Source: Muribaculaceae bacterium (GTDB lineage: Bacteria; Bacteroidota; Bacteroidia; Bacteroidales; Muribaculaceae). Taken from it: a stretch of 40,431 nt of DNA. Positions within the stretch are counted from its first letter, which is position 1, and every line of letters starts with the position of its first letter. Below the pieces are notes generated by a model. The model searched no databases, was not told where the DNA came from, and saw only the letters and a program-made list of their open reading frames with translations. A program made the translations under genes and the position numbers. The stretch is from contig JAFSCJ010000024.1 in assembly GCA_017436845.1 (NCBI GenBank), positions 1 through 40,431 of the forward strand. The letters are read 5' to 3'. Shown in pieces: positions 25,214 through 34,357 of the stretch.

Positions 25214-27366
25214 TTAAAAGGCACAGACTGCACGAACAAAAAAGTCATTATATTTGGGGTTATGATAAACAGATGCATTCTTGAAGGTCACAGTAAATAC
25301 ATGGTAATACCCATAATCTTTATAATACTCAGTAGAGGATGCGTAAATTTCATCACCAAAAGTACTGCCATTAAACTTTACAAGTGAAGCATTTACAACT
25401 TCCTTTGTATTGGTATAACCATTTCCACCTGCTCTTATATTATCTACATCTTTATAGCAAAGCATGTGCAACTCTTTTGCGGAAGGCAGATACCAACCGG
25501 TACTATTGGCAGGAGCCGGATTGCTCTTTCTCCATGCGACAAGTGCTGATATTGGGTTCACAGTAAAGTCACTTCTATTGTTAGTTTCGCAATAAGCATT
25601 ATATGCTTCAAGTACCTTGGTGTTGTTGTAACCTAGATATTCTCTTCAGTAACATTGGTACCTATGGCGGTGTATTCATCTTTATTGGTTGGATTGAATG
25701 CATCAGTATTTTGAAAATTAGAATAAATTGATTCAATATTATTCGTTTCATTATTTGACCGAATACCTTGCCATACACAACCCGTTGATATATTCTTAAA
25801 TGAAACAATCAGTCCGTGGGTGCAGTGCGGGAAGTCTGCATTCATCACCTTGTCCTCGGTGAGGCTTGCCGGATAGGTTCTGCCAGTCGGGTCGGTGTCG
25901 GCAACAGTCCAGAACACGATGCCTGCCATTGCCGCCTTTTGCGCTTCGGTCATTTCGGCAATTTTGGCGTTCGATACGAAAGAGCCGTCCGTCAATGCCA
26001 CATCGCCGGTCTTTGCCATTGCCGCGTCTGTAATGTCACCCAAATATGCTACATACCCGGTAGCAACAATCGGAACCATGTCAGACGTAATATCATTGCC
26101 ATTATCATCAGTAATCTTGATATAAATTACGGCTTCATTTTCTCCTTCCCAGAACTTTGTGCTGAATGTGGATTCTCCAGACTCTACAATTTTTACTTCG
26201 ATAACTCCTGTCTTATCTCCGTTAACCTCAGCCACGCCTAATTGTACTTCAGGATTTATTGCGCGAGTATTAGGATTCTCTGTTTCACGCGCAAATGCCG
26301 TTACATTCCCAGACTTTATTAACATCGCTATTGATGCCGGAGATATGCGGAAATAGAGTTTTACTGAGCGAGTTGCATAATCAAATCCCATTTTTCCATC
26401 ACTATATATCGGAATATATTCCAGGCTTTGAATGCGGTTGGCGAAGTTGTTTTTAAGTTCATCTAATTCATCTTCAAGGGTATTGATGCGATTGTTGATG
26501 GTATCAATCTTTGACTGCAAAGCATTCTGCGCAGCCTCTACAGCACTTGCAATGGCTTCGTTGATGACACCGTTGTTGGTTTCGATAGTATCCTCAATGG
26601 CCTTCTTGTATGCTGCGGTGAGGTCGCTCTCTGCCTTTGCAAGAGACGCTTTCAGCTCGTCAATCTCCTTCTGGAGTGCGGTATCGCCCTCGGTAACCTG
26701 CGTTTCAAGAGCGGTAATCTTACCGTCAAGCTCTGCCTTGGTGTAGTAACCATCGGCAAGGACACCGTTCACCCACTCCTTCATAGATGTCTCGCAAGCG
26801 GTGATGGCAGTCTTGATGGCATCGGTGTATTCGGCGGTCACATCGGTCTTGTACTGCTCGATGAGTGCCTTGATTCCGGCTATCTCGGTCTGCATCGCAT
26901 CATATTGCTGCAAGGTGGCGAAAGTGAAATTTGCCCACTCTTCGGTGTAGGCAATCTCGTCGTTGATATACTGCTCCAGATCGAAGTATCGCTGCTCCAA
27001 CTCCGCATCCTTTGCCTGCAAGGCAGCAATAAGTAACTTGATAGCGGCAATCTCATCCTCCAATGCTTTCTTGGTGGCGGCATCGGCGGTGGCATTGTCG
27101 TCCAACTGCTGTTGCAGGTCGGCGGTCTCGGCTTCAAGGTCGTCGATAAGTTTCTCCAATGCGGCATCAACAGTCGTCAAGTCTTCGAGTGATGCGTTGA
27201 TGGCGGTAATCTGCTGGTCAATAGTTGCGAGCGATGTACCCTCAATCTTGTCGAGGCGGTCTAATATCTCGGATATATGTCGATCATATTTCTCACAACT
27301 CGGTAAAAATACGGCTATTAAGATAAATCCAATCAATAGCGTACTGACAATCCTTGGTTTTCCCAT
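25214..27366 (-). pseudogene. Coiled-coil surface lipoprotein with Fibrobacter-paralogous/DUF1566-like C-terminal domain, frameshifted
   Basis: Frame one runs from the ATG at 27366 to a TAG at 25633-25635 (577 residues); the reading continues in another frame through REYLGYNNTKVLEAYN and ends at 25214 (VRAVCAF). The total span is one base short of a whole number of codons, so a single-base deletion near 25636-25645 explains it; repaired, it would be about 717 residues. The signal ends in a lipobox (LPSCEKYD). Residues about 35-310 are a heptad-rich coiled coil, followed by a beta domain (about 320-440) and a lectin-like domain with GWYLPSAKELHML and YASSTEY. The coiled-coil coding part is clearly higher in G+C than the flanks. 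Likely a surface adhesin-like protein; truncation, phase change or sequence error cannot be told apart. Confidence 0.8.
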
Positions 27367-27687
27367 AATCTTATAATTTATTGGTTATTAATTTTATATA
27401 AAATAAAAGGCATCATCAACCAATAGGTCGATAATACCTTCGTTATTCTAATATCTGATAACGCCCAATGGCGTCTTTTCTTTCTTGTCTAACAAGAATG
27501 TATGTGTGTGTTTACACATTTTTCACACATCACCAAATATTCTGTCTTAATATTTGTAATTAATCCACTCATCTTGTTGCTGTTTTACACGCATTTACAA
27601 ATATATTATTTTTTTGAAAATTAATTCATAATTCTATATATATATTTTTTTTTGAGGGGGAATAATTTCTTCTACTTACATATATAA
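27367..27687. other. AT-rich intergenic region, 321 bases, no gene seen
   Basis: It holds a TATATTTG on the minus strand (27605-27598) that could be a -7 box for the lipoprotein gene, with a leader of over 220 nt and no clear -33 box. Small inverted repeats are present (for example 27379-27386 with 27418-27425). I see no tRNA, small ORF or known riboswitch. Confidence 0.5.
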
Positions 27688-27720
27688 CAAAAGAGTTCAT
27701 CAGATTGATGAACTCTTTTG
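27688..27720 (-). terminator. Terminator of tRNA-Cys
   Basis: A perfect 15-bp stem (27688-27702 with 27706-27720) with a 3-nt loop, four bases past the tRNA 3' end on the minus strand. The flanks are A/T runs. Confidence 0.85.
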
Positions 27721-27723
27721 TAG

Positions 27724-27795
27724 AGGTTCCTGGCGGATTCGAACCGCCGTACACGGTTTTGCAGACCGCTGACTAAGCCACTCATCCAAGGAACC
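27724..27795 (-). tRNA. tRNA-Cys (GCA)
   Basis: A 72-nt cloverleaf on the minus strand. The acceptor stem GGTTCCT/AGGAACC, T arm GGCGG-TTCGAAT-CCGCC and an anticodon loop CTGCAAA with anticodon GCA are visible. The discriminator base is U, the identity element of tRNA-Cys. The D stem is weak. CCA is not encoded. It lies between a promoter-like element and a strong terminator. Confidence 0.95.
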
Positions 27796-27815
27796 CTATC
27801 TTGGTTTTGCGAATG

Positions 27816-27847
27816 CAAAGTTAGCACTTTGTTTTTAATTATGCAAT
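27816..27847 (-). promoter_or_regulatory. Probable promoter of tRNA-Cys
   Basis: On the minus strand: ATTG (27847-27844), a 20-nt spacer, TAACTTTG (27823-27816). The -7 box is a full match and the -33 box has the TTG core. The tRNA 5' end is 21 bases downstream. Confidence 0.65.
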
Positions 27848-27861
27848 AAAATAACTGTTTT

Positions 27862-28056
27862 TTATTTAAAGTTTTTCCCTTTAGGAGGCATACAACCTCC
27901 TTTTTTCTTTGATATACAAGAATCTGACAAACTACATTCTGAACAACAGTTTTGTTTAGGTTTTCTTATTTTTTTGACAATAAATATAATAGCAATAATT
28001 AAAATTATTACAACTGCGATATATTGCAATATAATATTTAATGACAAACCAAACAT
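27862..28056 (-). CDS. Small Cys-rich single-pass membrane protein
   Basis: A 64-residue protein with one N-terminal transmembrane helix (about residues 6-28), a basic stop-transfer stretch (KKIRKPK) and a cysteine-rich tail (NCCSECSLSDSCISKKKGGC; five or six Cys). It resembles the small FeoB-associated Cys-rich membrane proteins, but no feoA or feoB gene is near. Its start overlaps the stop of the NUDIX gene by one base (TAATG), so it is the last gene of that operon. The cysteine cluster could bind a metal or redox partner; dsbD in the same operon makes a redox link thinkable but unproven. Confidence 0.75.
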   Translation of the reverse strand: MFGLSLNIILQYIAVVIILIIAIIFIVKKIRKPKQNCCSECSLSDSCISKKKGGCMPPKGKNFK

Positions 28057-28565
28057 TATTTGTTTATATATTCTTTTATTCTATTATACTCTTGTTCAAA
28101 ATTTGGAGTTAAAACGCCATTCCCAATAGATTTATTTATTTCAGTCTCACTCCAAAAACGACCTTCATCTATCTCATCAGAAGATAATACCGGAGAAAAA
28201 TCATCATCTACATATATACAGAATACATTTACCAGTTCATGCTCTATTGGGGATTGAAATGTATAAGAACAAAGATATTTAGGGGCATCAACATCTATCC
28301 CAAGTTCTTCTTTTGCTTCTCGTTTAACTGCAATATATACAGACTCTCCTAAATCGACATGACCACCTACTGCCGTATCCCATTTGCCCGGCTGAATATC
28401 TTTATTCATTGATCTCTTTTGAAGATATATAGCTCCATCATTTCTAAAAACATGGAGATGAACAACAGGATGCAATAACATAGAGCCGGAATGACATTCC
28501 TTACGTGTTGCACTACCTATTATATTGCCATTAACATCTACAATCGGAAATAGTTCATTATCCAT
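28056..28565 (-). CDS. NUDIX hydrolase
   Basis: A 169-residue single-domain protein. The Nudix box is complete: G-H-V-D-L-G-E-S, then AVKREAKEELGID, with the REAKEEL metal-binding core. The flanking parts (FPIVDVNGNIIGSATRKECH, LLHPVVHLHVFR, YLQKRSMNKDIQPGKWD) resemble the Nudix branch near isopentenyl-diphosphate isomerase and E. coli YfcD, but there is not enough to claim isomerase activity. Substrates are likely nucleoside diphosphate derivatives. It overlaps topB by eight bases and the small membrane protein by one base. Confidence 0.92.
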   Translation of the reverse strand: MDNELFPIVDVNGNIIGSATRKECHSGSMLLHPVVHLHVFRNDGAIYLQKRSMNKDIQPGKWDTAVGGHVDLGESVYIAVKREAKEELGIDVDAPKYLCSYTFQSPIEHELVNVFCIYVDDDFSPVLSSDEIDEGRFWSETEINKSIGNGVLTPNFEQEYNRIKEYINK

Positions 28566-30591
28566 TATAATTTTTCTTTATTTGCTTTGATAATTTTGCG
28601 GGGGTTAATTCTGATGAATATACATCAAAGGACAATCTTAGATTACACCCTGATTTATATTCACTACATCCATAAGCTGTTTTACCCTTCAATAAGTAAC
28701 CTTTTCCACATTTAGGGCACATAATTTGTTTCAATTTCGTTATTCTAATAGCTCCTGCGCTCTTGCGTTTTGGCTTTACCTCTTTTCTCTCATCTACATC
28801 TTCAACAACTATACGCCGAGACGAATTATCGCTCAACACATTAACAACTATCGTTGAAATCTGTTCTTTTAATTCAGCAATAAACTCATTGGCAGAATAA
28901 TCGCCACGCTCAATTCGTCTCAATTTATTTTCCCATATACCTGTGAGTTTTGCACTCTTAAGTAGTTCTTCATTTATTGTTGCTATCAAATCAATTCCGG
29001 CTTGTGTTGCCAAAATATTTTTACGTTCTCGATATATGTAACGACGTTTAAACAATGTTTCTATTATAGCTGCACGAGTTGATGGTCGTCCTATACCATT
29101 TTCTTTCATCGCTTCCCGCAATTCCTCGTCATCTACCATTTTACCTGCCGATTCCATTGCTCGCAACAAAGATCCCTCAGTGTAATATTTGGGCGGCTGA
29201 GTTTCCTTTTTGAGCAACGAAGGTTCATGACTGCCACTCTCTCCTACATCAAAATGAGGTAAAATTTTATTATCACTTTGATCATCTTCCGATATTTTAT
29301 CTGTTACATCAGAATAAATATCTCGCCAACCCGGTTTTATAATAACTTTTCCGGTTGCTTTAAATTTAATATCATTTACATCAGCCAACACCGTCGTTGA
29401 TAAAAATTCACAATCAGGATAAAATGCAGAAATAAAGCGTTGCGCTATAAGATGATACATCTTACGTTCATCCCCAACGAGTGACGATGGAGATTGTCCT
29501 GTTGGAATAATAGCATGGTGATCAGTAACCTTTGAGTTATCAAAAACCTTCTTACTTTTTGGGATCTTGGATTCAAGAATCGGAGCAATAAAATTAGCAT
29601 ACGGCGTCATCTGTTTAAATATAACAGGGACTTTAGGGTATATATCATCGCTCAAATATGTCGTATCCACACGAGGGTAAGTCGTTACCTTTTTTTCGTA
29701 TAATGATTGTATTAATTTTAATGTCTCATCGGCGGTCCATCCCCACTTTTTATTACATTCAACCTGTAATGATGTCAGGTCGAATAGTCTTGGAGGAGCC
29801 TCTTTTCCTTTCTTCTCTGAAACATCAGTTATTGTCAATGGCAATCCAACAATCTTAGATAAAGCATCCTGCGCATCTTCCTCCTTTTTATATTTACCCG
29901 AAACGACATTAAACATTATATTTCGATATAATGTTTTTAATTCCCAATAGTCTTCAGGAATAAAATTAACAATTTCATGCTGACGCTGGACAATCAACGC
30001 CAATGTTGGTGTTTGAACACGACCAATCGACAGGACATTTCCCGATGATGAATATTTCAACGAATACAAGCGTGTTGCATTCATCCCTAATATCCAATCA
30101 CCTATAGCTCTTGACAATCCGGCATAATACAAATTATCGAAATCCTTTTGCGGCTTTAATGAATCAAAGCCTTCCCTTATTGATTCATCGGTTAGAGACG
30201 AAATCCATAAACGTTGTACCGGACATTTGCACTCAGCTTTTTGCATCACCCAACGCTGAATTAGTTCTCCCTCCTGTCCGGCATCACCACAGTTTATAAC
30301 TTCAGATGCCTCTGCTATTAAGTTTTTAATGACATTAAATTGCCTGATTATACTCTCCTGATTTATTAATTTTATACTAAACTTTGGTGGCAACATCGGC
30401 AATGCTCCTAACGACCAACACTTCCATAAATCAGTATAATCAGCAGGCTCTTTAAGCGTACACAAATGACCAAAAGTCCAGGTAACTTTATACTCACCCC
30501 CTTCGTAATAACCATCTCGTTTGACATTTGCGCCTAAAATTGCCGCAATATCTTTTGCTACGCTTGGTTTTTCTGTAATACAAAGCTTCAC
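28558..30591 (-). CDS. topB: DNA topoisomerase III
   Basis: A 677-residue type IA topoisomerase. The Toprim N terminus (MKLCITEKPSVAKDIA) starts at a GTG. DAGQEGELI carries the acidic metal-binding residues; Y305 in TYPRVDTTYL is the active-site tyrosine that forms the 5'-phosphotyrosine; SIGRVQTPTLALIV and GIGRPSTRAAIIETL are the other core motifs. A C-terminal zinc ribbon (CPKCGKGYLL...CSEYKSGC) ends the protein. Length and motifs are normal for the chromosomal Bacteroidales enzyme. It lies 12 bases after mazG. Confidence 0.96.
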   Translation of the reverse strand: MKLCITEKPSVAKDIAAILGANVKRDGYYEGGEYKVTWTFGHLCTLKEPADYTDLWKCWSLGALPMLPPKFSIKLINQESIIRQFNVIKNLIAEASEVINCGDAGQEGELIQRWVMQKAECKCPVQRLWISSLTDESIREGFDSLKPQKDFDNLYYAGLSRAIGDWILGMNATRLYSLKYSSSGNVLSIGRVQTPTLALIVQRQHEIVNFIPEDYWELKTLYRNIMFNVVSGKYKKEEDAQDALSKIVGLPLTITDVSEKKGKEAPPRLFDLTSLQVECNKKWGWTADETLKLIQSLYEKKVTTYPRVDTTYLSDDIYPKVPVIFKQMTPYANFIAPILESKIPKSKKVFDNSKVTDHHAIIPTGQSPSSLVGDERKMYHLIAQRFISAFYPDCEFLSTTVLADVNDIKFKATGKVIIKPGWRDIYSDVTDKISEDDQSDNKILPHFDVGESGSHEPSLLKKETQPPKYYTEGSLLRAMESAGKMVDDEELREAMKENGIGRPSTRAAIIETLFKRRYIYRERKNILATQAGIDLIATINEELLKSAKLTGIWENKLRRIERGDYSANEFIAELKEQISTIVVNVLSDNSSRRIVVEDVDERKEVKPKRKSAGAIRITKLKQIMCPKCGKGYLLKGKTAYGCSEYKSGCNLRLSFDVYSSELTPAKLSKQIKKNYNG

Positions 30592-30603
30592 GACAAAAAT
30601 AAA

Positions 30604-31392
30604 TTATAGTCCTTTAGACTTTGCCTCATCCCACAACTCATCCATCTCTGATAGTGTCATCTCATTTAATTTTTTACCTATAGAGATAGCTCTTTGTTCT
30701 AAGTAATTAAAACGAGCAATAAACTTTTTATTTGTCTTTTCTAAGGCGTTTTCAGGATTTATTTTATACAATCGTGAAACATTAATTATACTGAAAATGA
30801 GGTCCCCCATCTCTGATTCCATTTTCTCACGATCCATTTTTTCTGCCTCACGCTTAAACTCAGCAGCTTCCTCCATTAGTTTTTCCCATGCACCACTGAC
30901 ATCATCCCAATCGAAGCCCACATTTGCTGCTTTTTCTTGAATGCGATCAGCTTTTATCATTGCCGGTAATGCCGATGGGACGCCTGCAAGAACAGTCTTG
31001 TTCCCTCCTTTTTCTTTAAGTTTAATCTGCTCCCAATTTTGTTCTACCTCATGAGCATCTTTAACTTCAATAGAGCCAAAAATGTGAGGATGACGGAATA
31101 TCAACTTTGTATTTAATGCATCGGCAACATCAGCAATATCAAACGTTGCTTTCTCCTCACCTATCTTCGAATAAAAAAGAACATGGAGTAAAACATCTCC
31201 AAGTTCTTTTTTTATATTTACATCATCATTATTAATGAGAGCATCACACAATTCATATACCTCTTCAATTGTGTTTGGACGAAGACTTTCATTTGTCTGC
31301 TTTCTATCCCAAGGGCATTTCTCTCTTAATATATCAAGAGTATCGATAACCTTTCCTAATGCCTCAATTTTTTCTTGACGAGAATGTGACAT
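30604..31392 (-). CDS. mazG: Nucleoside triphosphate pyrophosphohydrolase MazG
   Basis: A 262-residue protein with two MazG repeats. The first has CPWDRKQTNESLRPNTIEE followed by EVYEL and ELGDVLLHVLF; the second has EEAAEFKREAEK and EMGDLIFSIINV. These ExxE and ExxD pairs bind Mg2+. It hydrolyses (d)NTPs to (d)NMP and PPi and is thought to clear aberrant nucleotides and lower (p)ppGpp. The N-terminal CPWD block is characteristic of the full-length enzyme. It starts three bases after the dsbD stop and leads into topB. Confidence 0.95.
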   Translation of the reverse strand: MSHSRQEKIEALGKVIDTLDILREKCPWDRKQTNESLRPNTIEEVYELCDALINNDDVNIKKELGDVLLHVLFYSKIGEEKATFDIADVADALNTKLIFRHPHIFGSIEVKDAHEVEQNWEQIKLKEKGGNKTVLAGVPSALPAMIKADRIQEKAANVGFDWDDVSGAWEKLMEEAAEFKREAEKMDREKMESEMGDLIFSIINVSRLYKINPENALEKTNKKFIARFNYLEQRAISIGKKLNEMTLSEMDELWDEAKSKGL

Positions 31393-31395
31393 AAT

Positions 31396-33357
31396 TTATT
31401 TTGTTTTATACTCTTCAACTCCTTTCAACAACCAATTCTTGAAATCTTCAACATTTTCATTTGCGTCATAAGAGCGGTAAGGAGATATCGCATTCCCTGC
31501 ATTATCAAGAACAATATAATAAGGCTGTGTACTTGCGCTAAACTTATGACGTTGCAAATAAGCCCATTTTTCGCCAACAGTTTCTATTAAAACATCTTTT
31601 CCATCCTCAGTTACTTTATAAGGGTTAGATAGTTTTGTTTTGTCATCTGTTACAAGTTTGATGAGGACATAGTTATCTTCTAACACTTTACGCACTTGTT
31701 CTGTATCAAATACTGCACTCTCCATTTTACGACAATTTACACAGCCGTAACCGGTAAAGTCCATTAATACAGGCATATTATGTTCTTGGGCATAACGCAT
31801 ACCTTCTTCATAATCATCAAACTCTTTAAATCCACCTCCATAAAGATTAAAATCCTGTGTCTTCAATGGTGGAACAAATGCACTAACACTCTTGAGTGGA
31901 GCGCCCCACAACCCGGGTATTAAATACATCGCAAAGCTAAATGATACAAGAGCAAGGAAGAAACGAGGGATTGATACATATTCAACATCTGAATCATGAG
32001 AGAATTTCAATTTACCAAGTAGATACATTCCAAGTAATGCAAATATTACAATCCACAACACAAGGAATACCTCTCTATCTAAGATGCCCCATCCTTCACA
32101 CAAGTCGGCAACTGAAAGGAATTTCAAAGCAAGAGCTAATTCCAAGAATCCGAGAACAACTTTTACCGAGTTAAGCCATCCTCCTGAACGTGGCAACTCT
32201 TTCAACATTGAAGGGAAAATCGCAAACAATGTAAACGGAATAGCAAGAGCTATTGCAAAACCAGACATACCGATAGCCGGACCTGTCAAATTACCAATTG
32301 ATGCAGCTTCTACTAATAGAGTCCCGATTAGCGGACCTGTACATGAAAACGACACTAAAGCAAGCGTAAATGCCATAAAGAATATACTCAACAATCCAGT
32401 CGTTTTTTCTGCTTTATTATCTACGACATTTGACCATTTTGAAGGCAATTTAATATCAAATGCTCCTAAAAATGAAACACCAAAAACGACCAAAAGAGCA
32501 AAGAAAATAAGATTAAATGTTGCATTCGTTGCTAATTCATTCAATTTCCCTGCACCAAATATTACTGTGATAGCCAAGCCTAATACCAAATATATGATTA
32601 TGATGCTGACTCCATAGGTTACAGCATCTCTGATTGATTTAGCTTTTGAATCATTCTTCTTCAAAAAAAAGCTGACAGTCATTGGAATCAATGGCCACAC
32701 ACAAGGTGTAATCAACGCTGCGAGACCTCCTAAAAATCCCCACAAAAATATTTCCCACCAAGGAGCATCTGTTGTTGATTGCGGTGCAGATTCTTCTGAA
32801 GCAGGAACATCTACCGGATTCCACCATGCGTCTGAATTCGAAGCGGTGTTGTCTTTTCGTTCAGCTACAGCCACAGTCTCAACATTCGCTTTAGTTATTG
32901 CGTCTCCTTTGATAAATTCAAATATTTCCTTTGTTGGAGGGATACAACTCTCGTCATTACATCCTTGGAAAGTAATTTTACCGGCTATATTATAGCTACC
33001 ATCGCCCACAAGTTTAAACTTCTGTTCAAGAGACACATTAGATGACCACCAACCAAGAGTTAGATTAAAAATCATATCAACTGTTTCTGTTGGCTGTACC
33101 GATGGTGTTATTTCTCCTAAGAGCTCTACTCCTTCAAGAGTATCAAAAGTAATTTTAGTCGGATTAGGACCTCCTTCAGGCAATGTTAGAGCATATAGAT
33201 GCCATCCATCTTCTATCTCAGCATTAAATATAATTTTCCCTTCATTTTCAGAAGACATTTTCATTGATGTAGTCCATGTAATTGGAGTCTGTAATTGAGC
33301 ATTTGCAATACCGGCAAAAACAATAATGCAAAATAATAAACTGTAAATTCGTTGCAT
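31396..33357 (-). CDS. dsbD: DsbD-type thiol:disulfide interchange protein
   Basis: A 653-residue inner-membrane protein with a signal peptide (cut near IANAQ). Its N-terminal periplasmic domain (about 20-150) has a Cys pair in FQGCNDESCIPP. The central membrane domain (about 205-490) includes TPCVWPLIPMTVSFF and SFSCTGPLIGTLL, the two Cys that pass electrons. The C-terminal thioredoxin domain has C539 and C542 (YGCVNCRK). It moves reducing power from cytosolic thioredoxin to periplasmic proteins, such as those for cytochrome c maturation. First gene of the dsbD-mazG-topB-NUDIX operon. Start ATG at 33357 is preceded by a -7 box. Confidence 0.94.
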   Translation of the reverse strand: MQRIYSLLFCIIVFAGIANAQLQTPITWTTSMKMSSENEGKIIFNAEIEDGWHLYALTLPEGGPNPTKITFDTLEGVELLGEITPSVQPTETVDMIFNLTLGWWSSNVSLEQKFKLVGDGSYNIAGKITFQGCNDESCIPPTKEIFEFIKGDAITKANVETVAVAERKDNTASNSDAWWNPVDVPASEESAPQSTTDAPWWEIFLWGFLGGLAALITPCVWPLIPMTVSFFLKKNDSKAKSIRDAVTYGVSIIIIYLVLGLAITVIFGAGKLNELATNATFNLIFFALLVVFGVSFLGAFDIKLPSKWSNVVDNKAEKTTGLLSIFFMAFTLALVSFSCTGPLIGTLLVEAASIGNLTGPAIGMSGFAIALAIPFTLFAIFPSMLKELPRSGGWLNSVKVVLGFLELALALKFLSVADLCEGWGILDREVFLVLWIVIFALLGMYLLGKLKFSHDSDVEYVSIPRFFLALVSFSFAMYLIPGLWGAPLKSVSAFVPPLKTQDFNLYGGGFKEFDDYEEGMRYAQEHNMPVLMDFTGYGCVNCRKMESAVFDTEQVRKVLEDNYVLIKLVTDDKTKLSNPYKVTEDGKDVLIETVGEKWAYLQRHKFSASTQPYYIVLDNAGNAISPYRSYDANENVEDFKNWLLKGVEEYKTK

Positions 33358-33392
33358 ATTATCTGATATTTCCTAATTTTTCAAATTTCATG

Positions 33393-33400
33393 CAAAGTTA
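33393..33400 (-). promoter_or_regulatory. Candidate -7 box of the dsbD operon
   Basis: On the minus strand TAACTTTG, a full -7 consensus, 35 bases before the dsbD ATG. No clear -33 box is present at the expected distance. Confidence 0.5.
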
Positions 33401-33496
33401 GCATATGCTGAGAAAAAAAAATAGTTTTATGATTTTTTTAACAGGAAAATCGTATAAGACATCCATCATAACAATGCCTAATCGAAAAAAAATCGC

Positions 33497-33504
33497 TATC
33501 TTTG
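33497..33504 (+). promoter_or_regulatory. Candidate -7 box of the GT5-like gene
   Basis: TATCTTTG, a full match, 26 bases before the chosen ATG at 33531. It also shows that an ORF start further upstream (33405) is wrong, since that would lie before the promoter. No -33 TTTG seen. Confidence 0.6.
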
Positions 33505-33530
33505 CAAATAAATTTCTTTTAATCAATTTA

Positions 33531-34343
33531 ATGGCAACAAATAAAGTACTATACATTTCGCAAGAGATTACGCCTTATTTACCTAAAACATCAATGTCGG
33601 TATTAGGGCAAAAACTTCCACAAAGTATTCAAGAAAAAGGTTATGAGGTGCGTACATTTATGCCTAAATATGGATGTATAAATGAACGTCGCAATCAATT
33701 ACACGAAGTCATTCGCCTATCAGGGATGAATTTGATTATAGATGATACCGACCATCCATTAATCATTAAAGTTGCAACACTACAACCTGCACGAATGCAA
33801 GTCTATTTTATAGACAATGAGGATTATTTCATGCATCACAGTAGCGAAGAAAAAGAACTCGAAATAAAAAAATATCCTGAAGAAAACGATGAACGCATAA
33901 TGTTTTATGTTCGTGGAGTTGTTGAAACCGTAAAAAAACTTCGTTGGGAACCAACTATAGTACATTGCTCTGGATGGATTTCTGCATTAGCTCCAATGTA
34001 TCTAAAGCGCATTTATAATGAGGACCCTTCATTCCGATCGTCTAAAATAGTATATGCTGTACATGATGAGCAATTTGAAGGCACATTAAATGCACGATTA
34101 GAAGAAAAACTAAAAATGGATGGATTTAGCGAAGAAGATATCAAAACTATTGCAAATAATCCTGTTGATTATCTTACGTTAAACAAATTGGCCATAGACT
34201 ATGCCGACGCCATCGTACAAGCATCGGCTGAAATATCTCCTGAATTAGAAGAATATATCAAAGCATCAGGCAAGCCTTTCCTTCCATTCCCCGGAGAAGA
34301 AGATTTTGTTGACGCCTACGCCGACTTTTATGCATCACTATAA
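33531..34343 (+). CDS. Glycogen/starch synthase N-terminal (GT5) domain protein, stand-alone
   Basis: The ATG at 33531 gives 270 residues (MATNKVLYISQEITPYLPK). It matches only the N-terminal half of GT5 synthases (ISQEITPY, LPKYG-like FMPKYG, VHCSGWISALAPMYL, IVYAVHDEQFEG). The C-terminal GT1 half that binds the nucleotide sugar is absent, and the usual KxGGL near the N terminus is replaced by KTSMS (residues 19-23). It is therefore unlikely to make glycogen by itself. Databases tend to name this protein glycogen synthase; I recall it next to panC and DUF4270 in Bacteroidales. DUF4270 follows after 14 bases. Function unknown, possibly regulatory or sugar-binding. Confidence 0.85.
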   Translation: MATNKVLYISQEITPYLPKTSMSVLGQKLPQSIQEKGYEVRTFMPKYGCINERRNQLHEVIRLSGMNLIIDDTDHPLIIKVATLQPARMQVYFIDNEDYFMHHSSEEKELEIKKYPEENDERIMFYVRGVVETVKKLRWEPTIVHCSGWISALAPMYLKRIYNEDPSFRSSKIVYAVHDEQFEGTLNARLEEKLKMDGFSEEDIKTIANNPVDYLTLNKLAIDYADAIVQASAEISPELEEYIKASGKPFLPFPGEEDFVDAYADFYASL

Positions 34344-34357
34344 TACCACATTATATT

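Noticed and set aside
25214..25561. A separate 115-residue gene
   Set aside because: Its frame continues upstream without a stop into the region that completes the 577-residue ORF, and the start is a mid-domain GTG; it is the frameshifted 3' end of the same gene.
25816..27376. Several plus-strand ORFs (up to 141 residues) opposite the coiled-coil gene
   Set aside because: Antisense frames stay open because the coding strand has repeated Ala/Glu/Asp codons; they are Ser/Ala-rich low-complexity shadows.
27379..27425. Inverted repeat as insertion-sequence ends or an invertible promoter
   Set aside because: Only 8-bp arms about 31 bases apart, no target duplication, no recombinase nearby.
28056..28565. 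Isopentenyl-diphosphate isomerase call for the NUDIX gene
   Set aside because: The N-terminal half is similar to the Idi branch, but the complete canonical Nudix box and the lack of the typical Idi catalytic Cys context make a general NUDIX hydrolase the safer call.
33405..33530. Extended N terminus of the GT5-like protein
   Set aside because: It would begin upstream of the -7 box at 33497 and adds a Lys/Ile-rich tail not seen in the family.
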